A stretch of 14,143 nt of DNA, taken from the NCBI GenBank assembly GCA_001784055.1, contig MFOZ01000044.1, forward strand, positions 1 through 14,143. The letters run 5' to 3'. This document shows, one piece after another, positions 1 to 7,051 of the stretch. A program made the translations under genes and the position numbers. Below the pieces are notes generated by a model. It saw only the letters and a list, made by a program, of their open reading frames with translations, searched no databases and was not told the DNA's origin. The stretch's first letter is position 1. Every line of letters begins with the position of its first letter. This DNA is from Candidatus Levybacteria bacterium RIFCSPLOWO2_01_FULL_42_15. Its GTDB lineage: Bacteria > Patescibacteriota > Microgenomatia > Levybacterales > UBA12049.

Positions 1-418
1 TACTTGCAAGAAATAACCCATTATGACTCAAATATTGAAGCGCTCCTTGAGCAATTCCTGCAGCATTGCCAAAATGAATAAGATGTTTTGCGATAATTAA
101 GTTATACTTGTAGTGCGGCGGTTTTCTTGATGGAAATTCACCCTCGGCATAACGGACTCGGGGCAGCCATGAGGTTGGAAGTTGACGATGCGCTGCCTCA
201 ATCGTATCATGATTTGGTTCAACTAACCCAATTTGCGCATTTGTTTCTGCTAGGAGTATTTGCCCAAGAGTAAAACGATCGTCGGTTCCAAGCAGAAGAA
301 TTTTAAGATCCTCTTGCTCAAGTTGTTCTTTCACGCCTGGATATACTTTGATAACTTCCCACAACTGTCTTTCAACAGGTAATCTTACTCGTTCTCCAAT
401 TTTTCTAATTATCTCCAT
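1..418 (-). CDS. SAM-dependent methyltransferase-like protein (3' end cut by window edge)
   Basis: Reading the minus strand from ATG at 418 down to base 1 gives 139 codons with no stop; the gene continues beyond the window, so only the N-terminal part is seen. Residues about 38-58 (DLKILLLGTDDRFTLGQILL) resemble a Rossmann beta-strand plus loop of class I methyltransferases. They are followed by an acidic strand end (IGLVEPN) that could hold the SAM ribose, and later by YNLIIAKHLIHF and a segment ending in GLFLAS, which match motif IV and the following helix/strand. The classical GxGxG is not intact (GTDDRF), so this is fold-level recognition only and the substrate is unknown. The start is chosen because an extended -10 (TGCTATAAT on this strand) ends 9 nt upstream; no Shine-Dalgarno sequence is visible. 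The gene is divergent from the protein starting at 468. Confidence 0.6.
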   Translation of the reverse strand, partial: MEIIRKIGERVRLPVERQLWEVIKVYPGVKEQLEQEDLKILLLGTDDRFTLGQILLAETNAQIGLVEPNHDTIEAAHRQLPTSWLPRVRYAEGEFPSRKPPHYKYNLIIAKHLIHFGNAAGIAQGALQYLSHNGLFLAS

Positions 419-427
419 AAGGGCGAA

Positions 428-436
428 ATTATAGCA
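428..436 (-). promoter_or_regulatory. Extended -10 promoter for the methyltransferase-like gene
   Basis: On the minus strand the bases read TGCTATAAT: an extended TGn plus a perfect -10 hexamer (hexamer at 433-428). The predicted transcription start near 421 leaves only 2-3 nt before ATG at 418. No convincing -35 element is visible at 16-18 nt. It forms an exact inverted repeat with the promoter at 452-460. Confidence 0.7.
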
Positions 437-451
437 CAGCAAATTACTTTT

Positions 452-460
452 TGCTATAAT
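452..460 (+). promoter_or_regulatory. Extended -10 promoter for the hypothetical protein at 468
   Basis: TGCTATAAT (TG at 452-453, hexamer 455-460). A start 6-7 nt after the hexamer falls at about 467, immediately before ATG at 468, so the transcript would be leaderless. This promoter overlaps the in-frame upstream ATG at 459, which argues against using that codon as the start. Confidence 0.7.
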
Positions 461-467
461 GGGCGTT

Positions 468-998
468 ATGATTTCAGAGGCGGTGGTTGTTGGTCGTCAT
501 TTTGATAGCGAGCCGAAAACCCGCGTTGTTGGTAGTAGAGAACAATTTTCCCCGTTTCAATTACCACGTAAGGAGTGGCATGGATACAGTGGTTTTTTAT
601 CAGTGAATCCGGGAAGTTATTCAGAGATACTTTTACATTCCGACCAATTGCCTGATCTAAGATTTTGTACTATTATACAAAACGGACGCTTTCCTCAAGA
701 TTCTCAAGAATGGAATTTCTGGATAGAGGCAGACAAAAGGCATCTGCCGTTTAATCCAGATTTTTTTCATCAAGTAAGAGACCTTCGCGTTCAAGTTGCC
801 ATGCCGGAAGGAAATTTTGAGGCGTTGCTTAATCGAAAATACTTAGGACAAAGAGAATTAGTATTTGATTCTTTCAGCATTAGAGGAGGAAAGGGATCAA
901 GATATTGGCTGAAGGTTGATCCTAAAAATGGCGCGTATCTTCAACAGATAAAGGTTAGGTTTCTGTTAGGCAAACAAAGTCCCAAAAGGCTCTTTTGA
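468..998 (+). CDS. Hypothetical protein, 176 residues, family not recognised
   Basis: A soluble-looking, mixed charged/aromatic protein with no signal peptide, no membrane segment and no catalytic motif I can name. It has several aromatic-rich stretches (for example EWNFWIEAD near residue 80) and a basic C-terminus ending SPKRLF. I chose ATG at 468 rather than the in-frame ATG three codons earlier, because that one lies inside the -10 box TATAAT at 455-460. Base composition is a little less AT-rich than the glycan genes further right and similar to ileS. It is divergent from the methyltransferase-like gene through a mirror-image promoter pair, which suggests shared control but does not prove linked function. 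The gap of about 80 nt before ileS contains the ileS promoter and no obvious hairpin terminator. Coding status is well supported by length and codon use; function is unknown. Confidence 0.65.
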   Translation: MISEAVVVGRHFDSEPKTRVVGSREQFSPFQLPRKEWHGYSGFLSVNPGSYSEILLHSDQLPDLRFCTIIQNGRFPQDSQEWNFWIEADKRHLPFNPDFFHQVRDLRVQVAMPEGNFEALLNRKYLGQRELVFDSFSIRGGKGSRYWLKVDPKNGAYLQQIKVRFLLGKQSPKRLF

Positions 999-1038
999 AA
1001 TCTCCCGCTCTCAAACCATGCCAGAATTTTTTCTTTTC

Positions 1039-1067
1039 TTGAAGTAATCTTACATTTCCGTTACAAT
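1039..1067 (+). promoter_or_regulatory. Promoter of the ileS-rodA operon
   Basis: -35 TTGAAG (1039-1044), 17-nt spacer, -10 TACAAT (1062-1067). The -10 ends 10 nt before the ileS ATG at 1078, predicting an untranslated leader of only about 3-5 nt. No Shine-Dalgarno sequence is present. Confidence 0.75.
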
Positions 1068-1077
1068 AAAATTCATC

Positions 1078-3900
1078 ATGTTTAAATCAGTATCTCCCCA
1101 GGTTGATTTCCCAAAACTGGAGGAAGAAATCCTGCGGTACTGGAAAAAGAATAAAATTTTTGAAAAATCCATTACCTCGAAGCCCAAAGACAAAAAATGG
1201 ACCTTTTTAGACGGTCCGCCATTTGTAACCGGCGTTCCCCATTATGGTTCTCTTCTCTCAAGTATCCCAAAAGATGTATTTGGGCGCTTCTTTACCATGA
1301 AGGGATATAGGGTAAGAAGGGTGTGGGGTTGGGACGGACATGGACTTCCAATAGAAAACAAAGTAGAAAACAAACTCAAGATCAAACGAAAAAAAGATAT
1401 CGAAGAAAAAATTGGGGTAGCAACCTTTATTGAGGAATGCAAGAAGTATGTGAACGAAGTTTCCGAAGAGTGGGAATGGTACGTTATGCATATTGGACGA
1501 TGGGTGGATTTTAAACATGCCTATAAAACGTGGGACAAAAACTATATGGAATCTGTCATGTGGGTCTTTAAGCAAATGTATGAGAAGGGCTATATCTATA
1601 AGGGACTTCGGGTTTCCCTCTATTGCCCGCACTGCGCGACTCCCATTTCAAATTTTGAGGTTGCCATGGATGCAGATAACTATCAAGAGGTCCCTGATTC
1701 GTCAACGGTTTATAAATATCCTCTTAAGGGTGAAAAAAATACATTTATCCTTGCGTGGTCTACAACTCCTTGGAATAAAATTGTAACTTCCGCTCTTGCG
1801 GTAAATCCAAAGCTTTCCTACGTAAAAGTAAAGCAGGCAGATGAGTATTATATCTTGGCAAAATCAACGCTAAAAATCCTCAAGAAAAATCCAAAATACG
1901 AGGTAATAGAAGAATATAAAGGAACAGAATTGGTTGGTAAAAAGTTTATTCCCCACTATGATTACTATGCAATTCAAAAAGGAGAAAAGGCATTTGAAAT
2001 TGTTGGGGGAGATTTTGTAACCGCGGAGGAAGGCACCGGTGTTGTAACGCTCGCGGTTTACGGAGAAGAAGATTTACGCATCATGCAGGAGAAGAAAATC
2101 CACATGGAGATACATTTAGATGAAGAGGGGATCATAAGAAAAGAGGCTCCCAAGTTTGGGGGAATGTACTACTTAGATGCGAACAAGGCCGTGAATAATG
2201 ATCTTTCTATACGAGGGCTTATTTATAAAGATGAAGTAGTTTCTCATAACGTGCCGTTATGTTGGAGGTGCCAAACAAGGCTGTATTATGCACCTCTGGA
2301 TGCGTGGTTTGTAGATGTGCAAAAACTTAAGCCTCTTATGAAAAAGACCAACGAAAAGGTCAATTGGTTTCCAAAGCATTTTAAGTACGGGCGGTTTCTT
2401 AATAGCCTTGAGGATGCGCCGGATTGGAATATATCGCGCAACCGATATTGGGGATCTCCTGTCCCTGTGTGGGATTGTAAGAAGTGTGGATTTAGATACG
2501 TGCCGGGTTCCATACAAGAACTTGAAGAAAAGTCGCATCAGAAAATAACAGATTTGCATAAACCAAAAATAGATGAGGTATATATTGCGTGTGAAGGATG
2601 TGGAAACCAAAAAGTAAAGAGAGTTGCCGAAGTGCTTGATTCGTGGATCGAGGCTGGGAGCGCCTCGTTTGGTGAACGTCATTTTCCGTTTAGCAAAAAT
2701 GAGAAATGTGAGGACTTCTTTCCCCCGGACTTTATTGCAGAATACACCGGGCAGATCAGAGCATGGTTTTATGTGCTTCATGTGATTGGAGCTGCTCTTT
2801 ATAAATCAGAAGCGTTTAAGAACGTTGTGGTAGAAGGAGTTATTCTTGGAACAGATGGGAGAAAAATGAGCAAGAACTATGGAAATTACCCTGATCCTAA
2901 GGAGATGATCCAAACATACGGAGGAGACGCGCTTCGCCTGTATCTTATGGGGAGCCCTGTTATGAATGGAGAAGATATTTTGATTTCAAAAGAGCATTAT
3001 AGAAATCAAGTAAAAGGCTTTCTTTTAATTCTATGGAATGTTTATAACTTTTTTGTGGCCAATGCGAATGCGGATCAATGGAAGCCTAAGAAAAGAGATC
3101 AAATCTCAAAAAATGTGTTGGATAGGTGGATTCTTTCGCGGCTCAACGGAAGCATAAAAACGATTAAAAAGAATGGATATGAACAATACAATACTCCAGA
3201 AATCGTCAAAAATGCTTCAGCGTTTATTGTAAATGACTTATCTCTGTGGTATGTCCGAAGAATTAGAGACAGGGTGGGTCCTACGGCAATAGAAAAAAAA
3301 GACAAAGAGTGCGCATACCAAACACTTTATAACGTTCTAATCGAATACAGTAAAGCCTTATCACCGATCATCCCCTTTGTTACAGAAGAGATCTATAGAA
3401 ACCTTACGAACTTGGAATCGGTTCATCTGTGTGATTGGCCAGAAACTGACGAATCGCTTGAAGATCCAAATCTTGAATTTCAAATGGAACATGCAATTAA
3501 ACTTGCCTCCAGGATTCATGCTTTTAGAAAAGAAGCAGCTGTTAAGGTGAGAATTCCGCTTAGACAACTTGAGTATTCTGGCCCCCAAAAATTGCCAGAG
3601 GAAATTCTTGGGATTATACAAGATGAGGTTAATGTCTATAAGCTCATATACCGAGAAAAGATGAATGAATGTGAGATCTCCGGGGATACGTCAGAAAAAA
3701 ACCAAGACAGTTCTGTTGGTCAAGCTCGAGAATTGATTAGGGAAATTCAGAAAGAAAGAAAACGGTTGGGAACAAAACTAAATGAGTATGTTGATGTAGT
3801 TCTTCCCGATTGGCCCCCTGAACATGAAGAACAGATTAAACAAAAAACACTCACGAAGCAGTTAACTCACGGAGCAGAATTTTCAGTTAGGAAAACATGA
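1078..3900 (+). CDS. ileS: Isoleucyl-tRNA synthetase, type 2 (eukaryotic-like)
   Basis: Charges tRNA-Ile with isoleucine in the cytoplasm; class I synthetase of 940 residues, somewhat shorter than the usual 1000 or more. Domains in order: Rossmann catalytic core with signature GPPFVTGVPHYGS (residues 46-58) and WGWDGHGLP; CP1 editing insertion about 180-400 with WSTTPW at 227-232 and GTGVV at 319-323; cysteine pairs C395/C398, C467/C470 and C505/C508 (the latter two CxxCG) that could bind zinc; KMSKN at 596-600; helical anticodon-binding domain from about 690; and a C-terminal region resembling the extra domain of type 2 IleRS (about 800-940). The PHYG context and C-terminal domain point to type 2, a group often less sensitive to mupirocin; resistance here is inference. 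Two oddities: the last His of HIGH is Ser58, and the editing-site His expected after GTGVV is Thr324. Its stop overlaps the rodA start (ATGA). Confidence 0.96.
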   Translation: MFKSVSPQVDFPKLEEEILRYWKKNKIFEKSITSKPKDKKWTFLDGPPFVTGVPHYGSLLSSIPKDVFGRFFTMKGYRVRRVWGWDGHGLPIENKVENKLKIKRKKDIEEKIGVATFIEECKKYVNEVSEEWEWYVMHIGRWVDFKHAYKTWDKNYMESVMWVFKQMYEKGYIYKGLRVSLYCPHCATPISNFEVAMDADNYQEVPDSSTVYKYPLKGEKNTFILAWSTTPWNKIVTSALAVNPKLSYVKVKQADEYYILAKSTLKILKKNPKYEVIEEYKGTELVGKKFIPHYDYYAIQKGEKAFEIVGGDFVTAEEGTGVVTLAVYGEEDLRIMQEKKIHMEIHLDEEGIIRKEAPKFGGMYYLDANKAVNNDLSIRGLIYKDEVVSHNVPLCWRCQTRLYYAPLDAWFVDVQKLKPLMKKTNEKVNWFPKHFKYGRFLNSLEDAPDWNISRNRYWGSPVPVWDCKKCGFRYVPGSIQELEEKSHQKITDLHKPKIDEVYIACEGCGNQKVKRVAEVLDSWIEAGSASFGERHFPFSKNEKCEDFFPPDFIAEYTGQIRAWFYVLHVIGAALYKSEAFKNVVVEGVILGTDGRKMSKNYGNYPDPKEMIQTYGGDALRLYLMGSPVMNGEDILISKEHYRNQVKGFLLILWNVYNFFVANANADQWKPKKRDQISKNVLDRWILSRLNGSIKTIKKNGYEQYNTPEIVKNASAFIVNDLSLWYVRRIRDRVGPTAIEKKDKECAYQTLYNVLIEYSKALSPIIPFVTEEIYRNLTNLESVHLCDWPETDESLEDPNLEFQMEHAIKLASRIHAFRKEAAVKVRIPLRQLEYSGPQKLPEEILGIIQDEVNVYKLIYREKMNECEISGDTSEKNQDSSVGQARELIREIQKERKRLGTKLNEYVDVVLPDWPPEHEEQIKQKTLTKQLTHGAEFSVRKT
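3889..3892 (+). promoter_or_regulatory. Shine-Dalgarno-like site for rodA
   Basis: AGGA inside the last ileS codons, 4 nt ahead of the rodA ATG at 3897. The spacing is short, but together with the 4-nt ileS/rodA overlap it suggests translational coupling. It contrasts with promoter-proximal genes here, which lack such a site. Confidence 0.45.
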
Positions 3901-4976
3901 ACCTAAGATCAATAGCGATAGAGTGGGATTTATTGGCTCCGGTATTTGTTCTTCTTGTCTTCAGTCTCACTACTCTTTTTTTTATTCACCCTCAATATTT
4001 CTCAAGCCAGCTCACTTTTACGTGTATTGCCCTTGTCTTCTTTTTCTTATTCTCCCATGTTAACTATAAAATTGCTCAATTACATAGCGCTCGCGTTTAT
4101 GCAATATCAATAGTGCTTCTATTGTTGCTGTTTGTGGTTGGAATAGAAAGCAGGGGAGCGGTTCGGTGGATCGAGTTGTTTGGACTGCGCGTTCAGTTTT
4201 CGGAAATTCTAAAGCCGTTTTTGGCTCTTGCATTCTCCTCTTTTATCATTAAGAAAGAAAACACGAGTTTTAAAACTTTTCTTCTTGCGTTGATATTTAT
4301 TTTTCCTTTGGTTCTTTTAATATCACTTCAGCCAGACTTAGGAAACGCGATTATCTATGCGGCAGTTAGCGTTGCAACACTCGTATCTGTTGGTTTTCCC
4401 TGGAAATTTTTTTTAGGGGGATTTGCAGGGATTACGGCACTCTTGCCCATTCTGTGGAATGTTATTCTTAGGGATTACCAAAAGGAGCGAATTGCTACAT
4501 TTATCAATCCTTATTCAGATCCCCTTGGTACCTCCTATAATGTCATTCAGTCCATGATTGCGGTGGGGTCGGGAATGATTGCGGGAAAAGGAATTTCAGA
4601 GGCAACGCAGTCTCGCCTAAGATTTCTTCCGGAGAGACATACCGATTTCATCTTTGCCAGCTTTTCAGAAGGATTCGGATTAATCGGCGCTTTATGCATG
4701 ATTGCTGCATTTTGTTTCTTACTTTACAGAATCTTTCGGATTATACAGGATTCATCAGAACCGTTTTGCAAGATATTTGCAACAGTTGCTTTCTTTTCTA
4801 TTCTTATCCCCTTTTTTATTAACATTGGCATGAATATTGGAATTATGCCTGTTACCGGCATAACGCTTCCATTTGTATCCTATGGGGGAAGCTCTTTAGT
4901 CTCAAACTTTATTTTTCTTGGTTTGCTTTCCTCGGTAAAAAAAAGCATTAAAGAAGAAATGCTGGAAATAAAGTAA
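3897..4976 (+). CDS. rodA: Rod-shape SEDS peptidoglycan glycosyltransferase RodA
   Basis: Polymerises lipid II into glycan strands for lateral wall growth, working with a class B penicillin-binding protein in the cytoplasmic membrane. The 359-residue polytopic protein carries SEDS family motifs in order: GAVRWIELF (88-96), SEILKP (102-107), QPDLGNAI (145-152), GSGMIAGKGI (224-233), TQSRLRFLPERHTDFIF (237-253) with the conserved acidic residue D250, and GIMPVTGITLPFVSYGGSS (315-333). PERHTDFIF favours RodA over FtsW, which usually has PEAHTDFIF. About ten hydrophobic segments are seen. The usual Gly before TQS is Ala236, a mild change. The start overlaps the ileS stop by 4 nt, so both lie on one transcript; no mreB, mrdA or other wall gene adjoins. 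The rplU promoter begins around the rodA stop. Confidence 0.93.
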   Translation: MNLRSIAIEWDLLAPVFVLLVFSLTTLFFIHPQYFSSQLTFTCIALVFFFLFSHVNYKIAQLHSARVYAISIVLLLLLFVVGIESRGAVRWIELFGLRVQFSEILKPFLALAFSSFIIKKENTSFKTFLLALIFIFPLVLLISLQPDLGNAIIYAAVSVATLVSVGFPWKFFLGGFAGITALLPILWNVILRDYQKERIATFINPYSDPLGTSYNVIQSMIAVGSGMIAGKGISEATQSRLRFLPERHTDFIFASFSEGFGLIGALCMIAAFCFLLYRIFRIIQDSSEPFCKIFATVAFFSILIPFFINIGMNIGIMPVTGITLPFVSYGGSSLVSNFIFLGLLSSVKKSIKEEMLEIK

Positions 4977-4991
4977 TCATTTTGCTATACT
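4963..4991 (+). promoter_or_regulatory. Extended -10 promoter of rplU
   Basis: Extended -10 TGCTATACT (4983-4991) with a weak -35 TGGAAA (4963-4968) at 17 nt. The hexamer ends 8 nt before ATG at 5000, so the mRNA is predicted to be leaderless or nearly so. The in-frame ATG at 4994 is too close to the promoter to be used and lacks homology. Confidence 0.7.
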
Positions 4992-4999
4992 ATTATGTT

Positions 5000-5335
5000 A
5001 TGGAATACGCAGTCTTTGAATCCGGGGGAAAACAATATAAAGTGTCAGTCGGCGACCTTGTTGAAGTAGACTCTTTAAATTCTTCTCAAGGTGTAAAAGT
5101 AACCTTTGAAAACGTTTTTCTTATAGTATCTGACGGATTAGTTTTAGTTGGAACGCCTACTGTTCTTAACGCAAAAATTATTGCATCGGTTATTGACGAG
5201 AGAAAGGGAAAAAAGATCAGAGTCTTACGGTATAAGTCAAAAGTTCGTTATAGAAGGGCAATGGGGTTTCGTGCCAGAAGAACATATATAAAAATAGAAA
5301 AAATTGAGAAATCCTCAAAGACTTCTTCAAAATAA
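5000..5335 (+). CDS. rplU: 50S ribosomal protein L21
   Basis: Large-subunit protein that binds 23S rRNA next to L20. The 111-residue product begins MEYAVFESGGKQYKVSVGD, close to the family N-terminus (YAVIxxGGKQYxVxxGD), and ends with the basic region VRYRRAMGFRARRTYIKI typical of L21, plus a short Ser/Lys tail. Length is close to the usual 100-105. The start at 5000 is fixed by this homology; longer in-frame starts would lie in the promoter. It is followed by rpmA after 57 nt, the normal L21-L27 pairing, but rpmA has its own promoter in the gap. The usual downstream obgE is absent, with parB instead. Confidence 0.96.
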   Translation: MEYAVFESGGKQYKVSVGDLVEVDSLNSSQGVKVTFENVFLIVSDGLVLVGTPTVLNAKIIASVIDERKGKKIRVLRYKSKVRYRRAMGFRARRTYIKIEKIEKSSKTSSK

Positions 5336-5344
5336 CTAAATAGG

Positions 5345-5372
5345 TTGACTTTCGTGAAAACTTTGGTACAAT
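5345..5372 (+). promoter_or_regulatory. Promoter of rpmA-parB
   Basis: -35 TTGACT (5345-5350), 16-nt spacer, extended -10 TGGTACAAT (5364-5372). The predicted start near 5380 gives a leader of about 13 nt before ATG at 5393, with no Shine-Dalgarno sequence in it. This is the strongest consensus match of the housekeeping block. Confidence 0.78.
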
Positions 5373-5392
5373 AGTGATGTTTTCACATAACT

Positions 5393-5647
5393 ATGGCACA
5401 CACAAAATCGCAAGGAGCAGTAAAAGGAAATAGAGATTCGATAGCAAAACGTCTTGGTATAAAGATCTATGGCGGTCAAAACGCGCAGGCGGGAAGCATT
5501 ATCGTAAGACAGAAAGGAACAAAGTTTTTTCCCGGAAAGAGAGTCGGCATGGGGAAAGACTATACGCTTTATGCTCTTGAAGAAGGAATAGTTTGTTTTA
5601 GAAGATTGCGCAGAAAACAAATGGTGGATGTAATGAAAGCTGCTTAA
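5393..5647 (+). CDS. rpmA: 50S ribosomal protein L27
   Basis: Its N-terminus reaches the peptidyl-transferase centre and helps position tRNA. The 84-residue protein starts MAHTKSQGAVKGNRDS and contains LGIKIYGGQNAQAGSIIVRQ and GTKFFPGKRVGMGKDYTLYA, matching the L27 core throughout. It starts directly with the mature-type Met-Ala-His and has no Firmicutes-type cleaved extension. The usual early GGGS-like segment reads QGAVKGN, so the N-terminal arm differs from E. coli (AHKKAGGSTRNGRDS), but the fold region is intact. ParB follows after 11 nt, presumably on the same transcript. Confidence 0.96.
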   Translation: MAHTKSQGAVKGNRDSIAKRLGIKIYGGQNAQAGSIIVRQKGTKFFPGKRVGMGKDYTLYALEEGIVCFRRLRRKQMVDVMKAA

Positions 5648-5649
5648 GC

Positions 5650-5655
5650 AAGGAG
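5650..5655 (+). promoter_or_regulatory. Shine-Dalgarno site for parB
   Basis: AAGGAG lies in the 11-nt gap between the rpmA stop and the parB ATG at 5659. Spacing to the ATG is only 3 nt, tighter than the usual 5-9. It is the clearest Shine-Dalgarno match in the window, at an operon-internal gene. Confidence 0.6.
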
Positions 5656-5658
5656 CCT

Positions 5659-6477
5659 ATGGATAGCACAGAAACAAGTGTATACGAACTAGAAACAGAC
5701 CTGCTTCAAGCAAATCCGCTTCAACCAAGGGGAATTATATCTCCGGAATCCCTTAACGAGTTGGCTGAATCAATTAGAGAACAGGGAATACTAGAGCCTA
5801 TTATTGTTGCAAAAACTCCGGCTGGATATCAAATTATAGCGGGGGAGCGAAGATGGAGAGCGGCAAAAGTGCTCGGCCTCCCAAGGGTTCCCGTTATTAT
5901 TAAAGAGACAACTCCTCAGGGAATGCTTGAGATGTCTATTGTTGAGAATGTACAACGGGAAGACCTTAATCCTATAGAAAGAGCACTTGCTTATAAAAGA
6001 CTCATTGATGAATTTGGTCTTGCAACAAATGAGGTTGCAAAAAGAGTTGGAAAGAGCGCTCCTACAGTTTCAAATACCATTCGTCTTCTTTCTTTACCTG
6101 ACGCCATTAAAGATGCCCTTGCGGCAGGAGTTATTAGCGAAGGACATGTCCGTCCCCTTATATCTTTGGGGGAAACAAAACTTATGCTCGATTTGTTTAA
6201 GAAAATTTTGAGAGAAAACAGCACTGTTCGGCAAACAGAAGAGATGGCCCGTCAAATAAAAGGGGAGATTCAAAAAAAGGAACCTGCAGCAAAAGAAGCA
6301 AGGTTATGGATTCCGGAACAGCAAGAAATGGCAGAGGGGATTAAGAAAAAACACGGATTAACAAGCGTAGATATTTTTCAGTCAAGATTACTTGCAAGAA
6401 TTATTTTTGTTGTAAAGGGCGATATTGATGCCACAACGGCCAAAATTAAAGAGATGGTTGAAAAGCTTAACCGGTGA
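5659..6477 (+). CDS. parB: ParB/Spo0J family chromosome-partitioning protein
   Basis: A CTP-dependent DNA clamp that loads at parS sites and organises the origin region for segregation. The 272-residue length is typical. Visible parts: a short N-terminus without a clear ParA-stimulating basic peptide; ParB/sulfiredoxin-type CTPase fold at about 10-110 with NPLQPRG (19-25), AGERRWRA (61-68) and ENVQREDLNPIERA (96-109); helix-turn-helix at about 120-145 (TNEVAKRVGKSAPTVSNTIR); and a C-terminal dimerisation region ending in KEMVEKLNR. No parA is next to it and I saw no parS-like 16-mer nearby, though I did not search every variant, so ParA presumably lies elsewhere. It sits 11 nt after rpmA. Its stop is 3 nt from the convergent lepB stop. 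Confidence 0.93.
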   Translation: MDSTETSVYELETDLLQANPLQPRGIISPESLNELAESIREQGILEPIIVAKTPAGYQIIAGERRWRAAKVLGLPRVPVIIKETTPQGMLEMSIVENVQREDLNPIERALAYKRLIDEFGLATNEVAKRVGKSAPTVSNTIRLLSLPDAIKDALAAGVISEGHVRPLISLGETKLMLDLFKKILRENSTVRQTEEMARQIKGEIQKKEPAAKEARLWIPEQQEMAEGIKKKHGLTSVDIFQSRLLARIIFVVKGDIDATTAKIKEMVEKLNR

Positions 6478-6480
6478 GTT

Positions 6481-7044
6481 CTAGTTGTCAAAAGGATTTT
6501 TAATTCCCCGTATTTTATTTGGCGGCCAATAAACAAAGAAAGATTTTCCGATAATATCTTTCTGTTTTATAGTTCCAAACTCTCTGGAATCAGAACTATG
6601 AGACCTATTATCTCCGGAAACAAAATATTCACCCTCGGAAACTTTTATCGTTTCGTTATCTCCCAAAAATGACCCTCCGTACGTTTTAAGCTCTTGGGAT
6701 ACGTAGGAGCCTTCATCCAGCTCTTTTTCATTAACGTATACATTTCCGTCTTTGAGAGCAACGGTATCGGATGGTACGCCGATAATTCTCTTGATAAAAT
6801 CTTTATCAGGATCAGTTGGAGACTTAAAAACAACAACGTCTCCTCTTTGGGGAGGATAAAACTTAATAGTAATGAGGTCTGTTAGGACATATTCTTTATC
6901 ATAAAACGTGGGATACATTGATTGACCGCTCACCTGAAAAGGTCGTAATAAGAAAATATAAGTGATTAAAAAAACGGTTGCTGCTAGTAGTACGGTTTGT
7001 GCGGTATCAATGAGAAAACCGTAAATCTTTTTAAGAAGAAACAT
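6481..7044 (-). CDS. lepB: Signal peptidase I
   Basis: Membrane-bound serine protease that removes signal peptides from exported proteins on the outer face of the cytoplasmic membrane. The 187-residue S26-family protein has one N-terminal membrane helix (about 13-33). It then has box B SGQSMYPTF with the nucleophile S42, box C/D RGDVVVFKSP and KDFIKRIIGVPSD with the general-base Lys K85, and box E SGDNRSHSSDSREFG (143-157). All catalytic residues are present and the compact length resembles Gram-positive-type enzymes. I chose ATG at 7044 over the longer in-frame ATG at 7071: the shorter form starts just before the charged residues preceding the helix, and an extended -10 (TGcCACAAT) sits 7 nt upstream. 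Convergent with parB, divergent from tRNA-Val. Confidence 0.94.
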   Translation of the reverse strand: MFLLKKIYGFLIDTAQTVLLAATVFLITYIFLLRPFQVSGQSMYPTFYDKEYVLTDLITIKFYPPQRGDVVVFKSPTDPDKDFIKRIIGVPSDTVALKDGNVYVNEKELDEGSYVSQELKTYGGSFLGDNETIKVSEGEYFVSGDNRSHSSDSREFGTIKQKDIIGKSFFVYWPPNKIRGIKNPFDN

Positions 7045-7051
7045 AAATTCT

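Noticed and set aside
999..1038. Possible terminator before ileS (T-rich stretch at about 1027-1040)
   Set aside because: No stable inverted repeat precedes the T-rich stretch, which is also where the ileS -35 begins.
2257..2781. Long open frame (174 codons) on the minus strand inside ileS
   Set aside because: It lies fully inside a clearly coding synthetase gene, has no promoter or recognisable domain, and reads as scrambled basic/aromatic sequence.
5336..5620. Minus-strand frame of 94 codons covering rpmA
   Set aside because: Shadow of the ribosomal protein L27 gene; no family resemblance.
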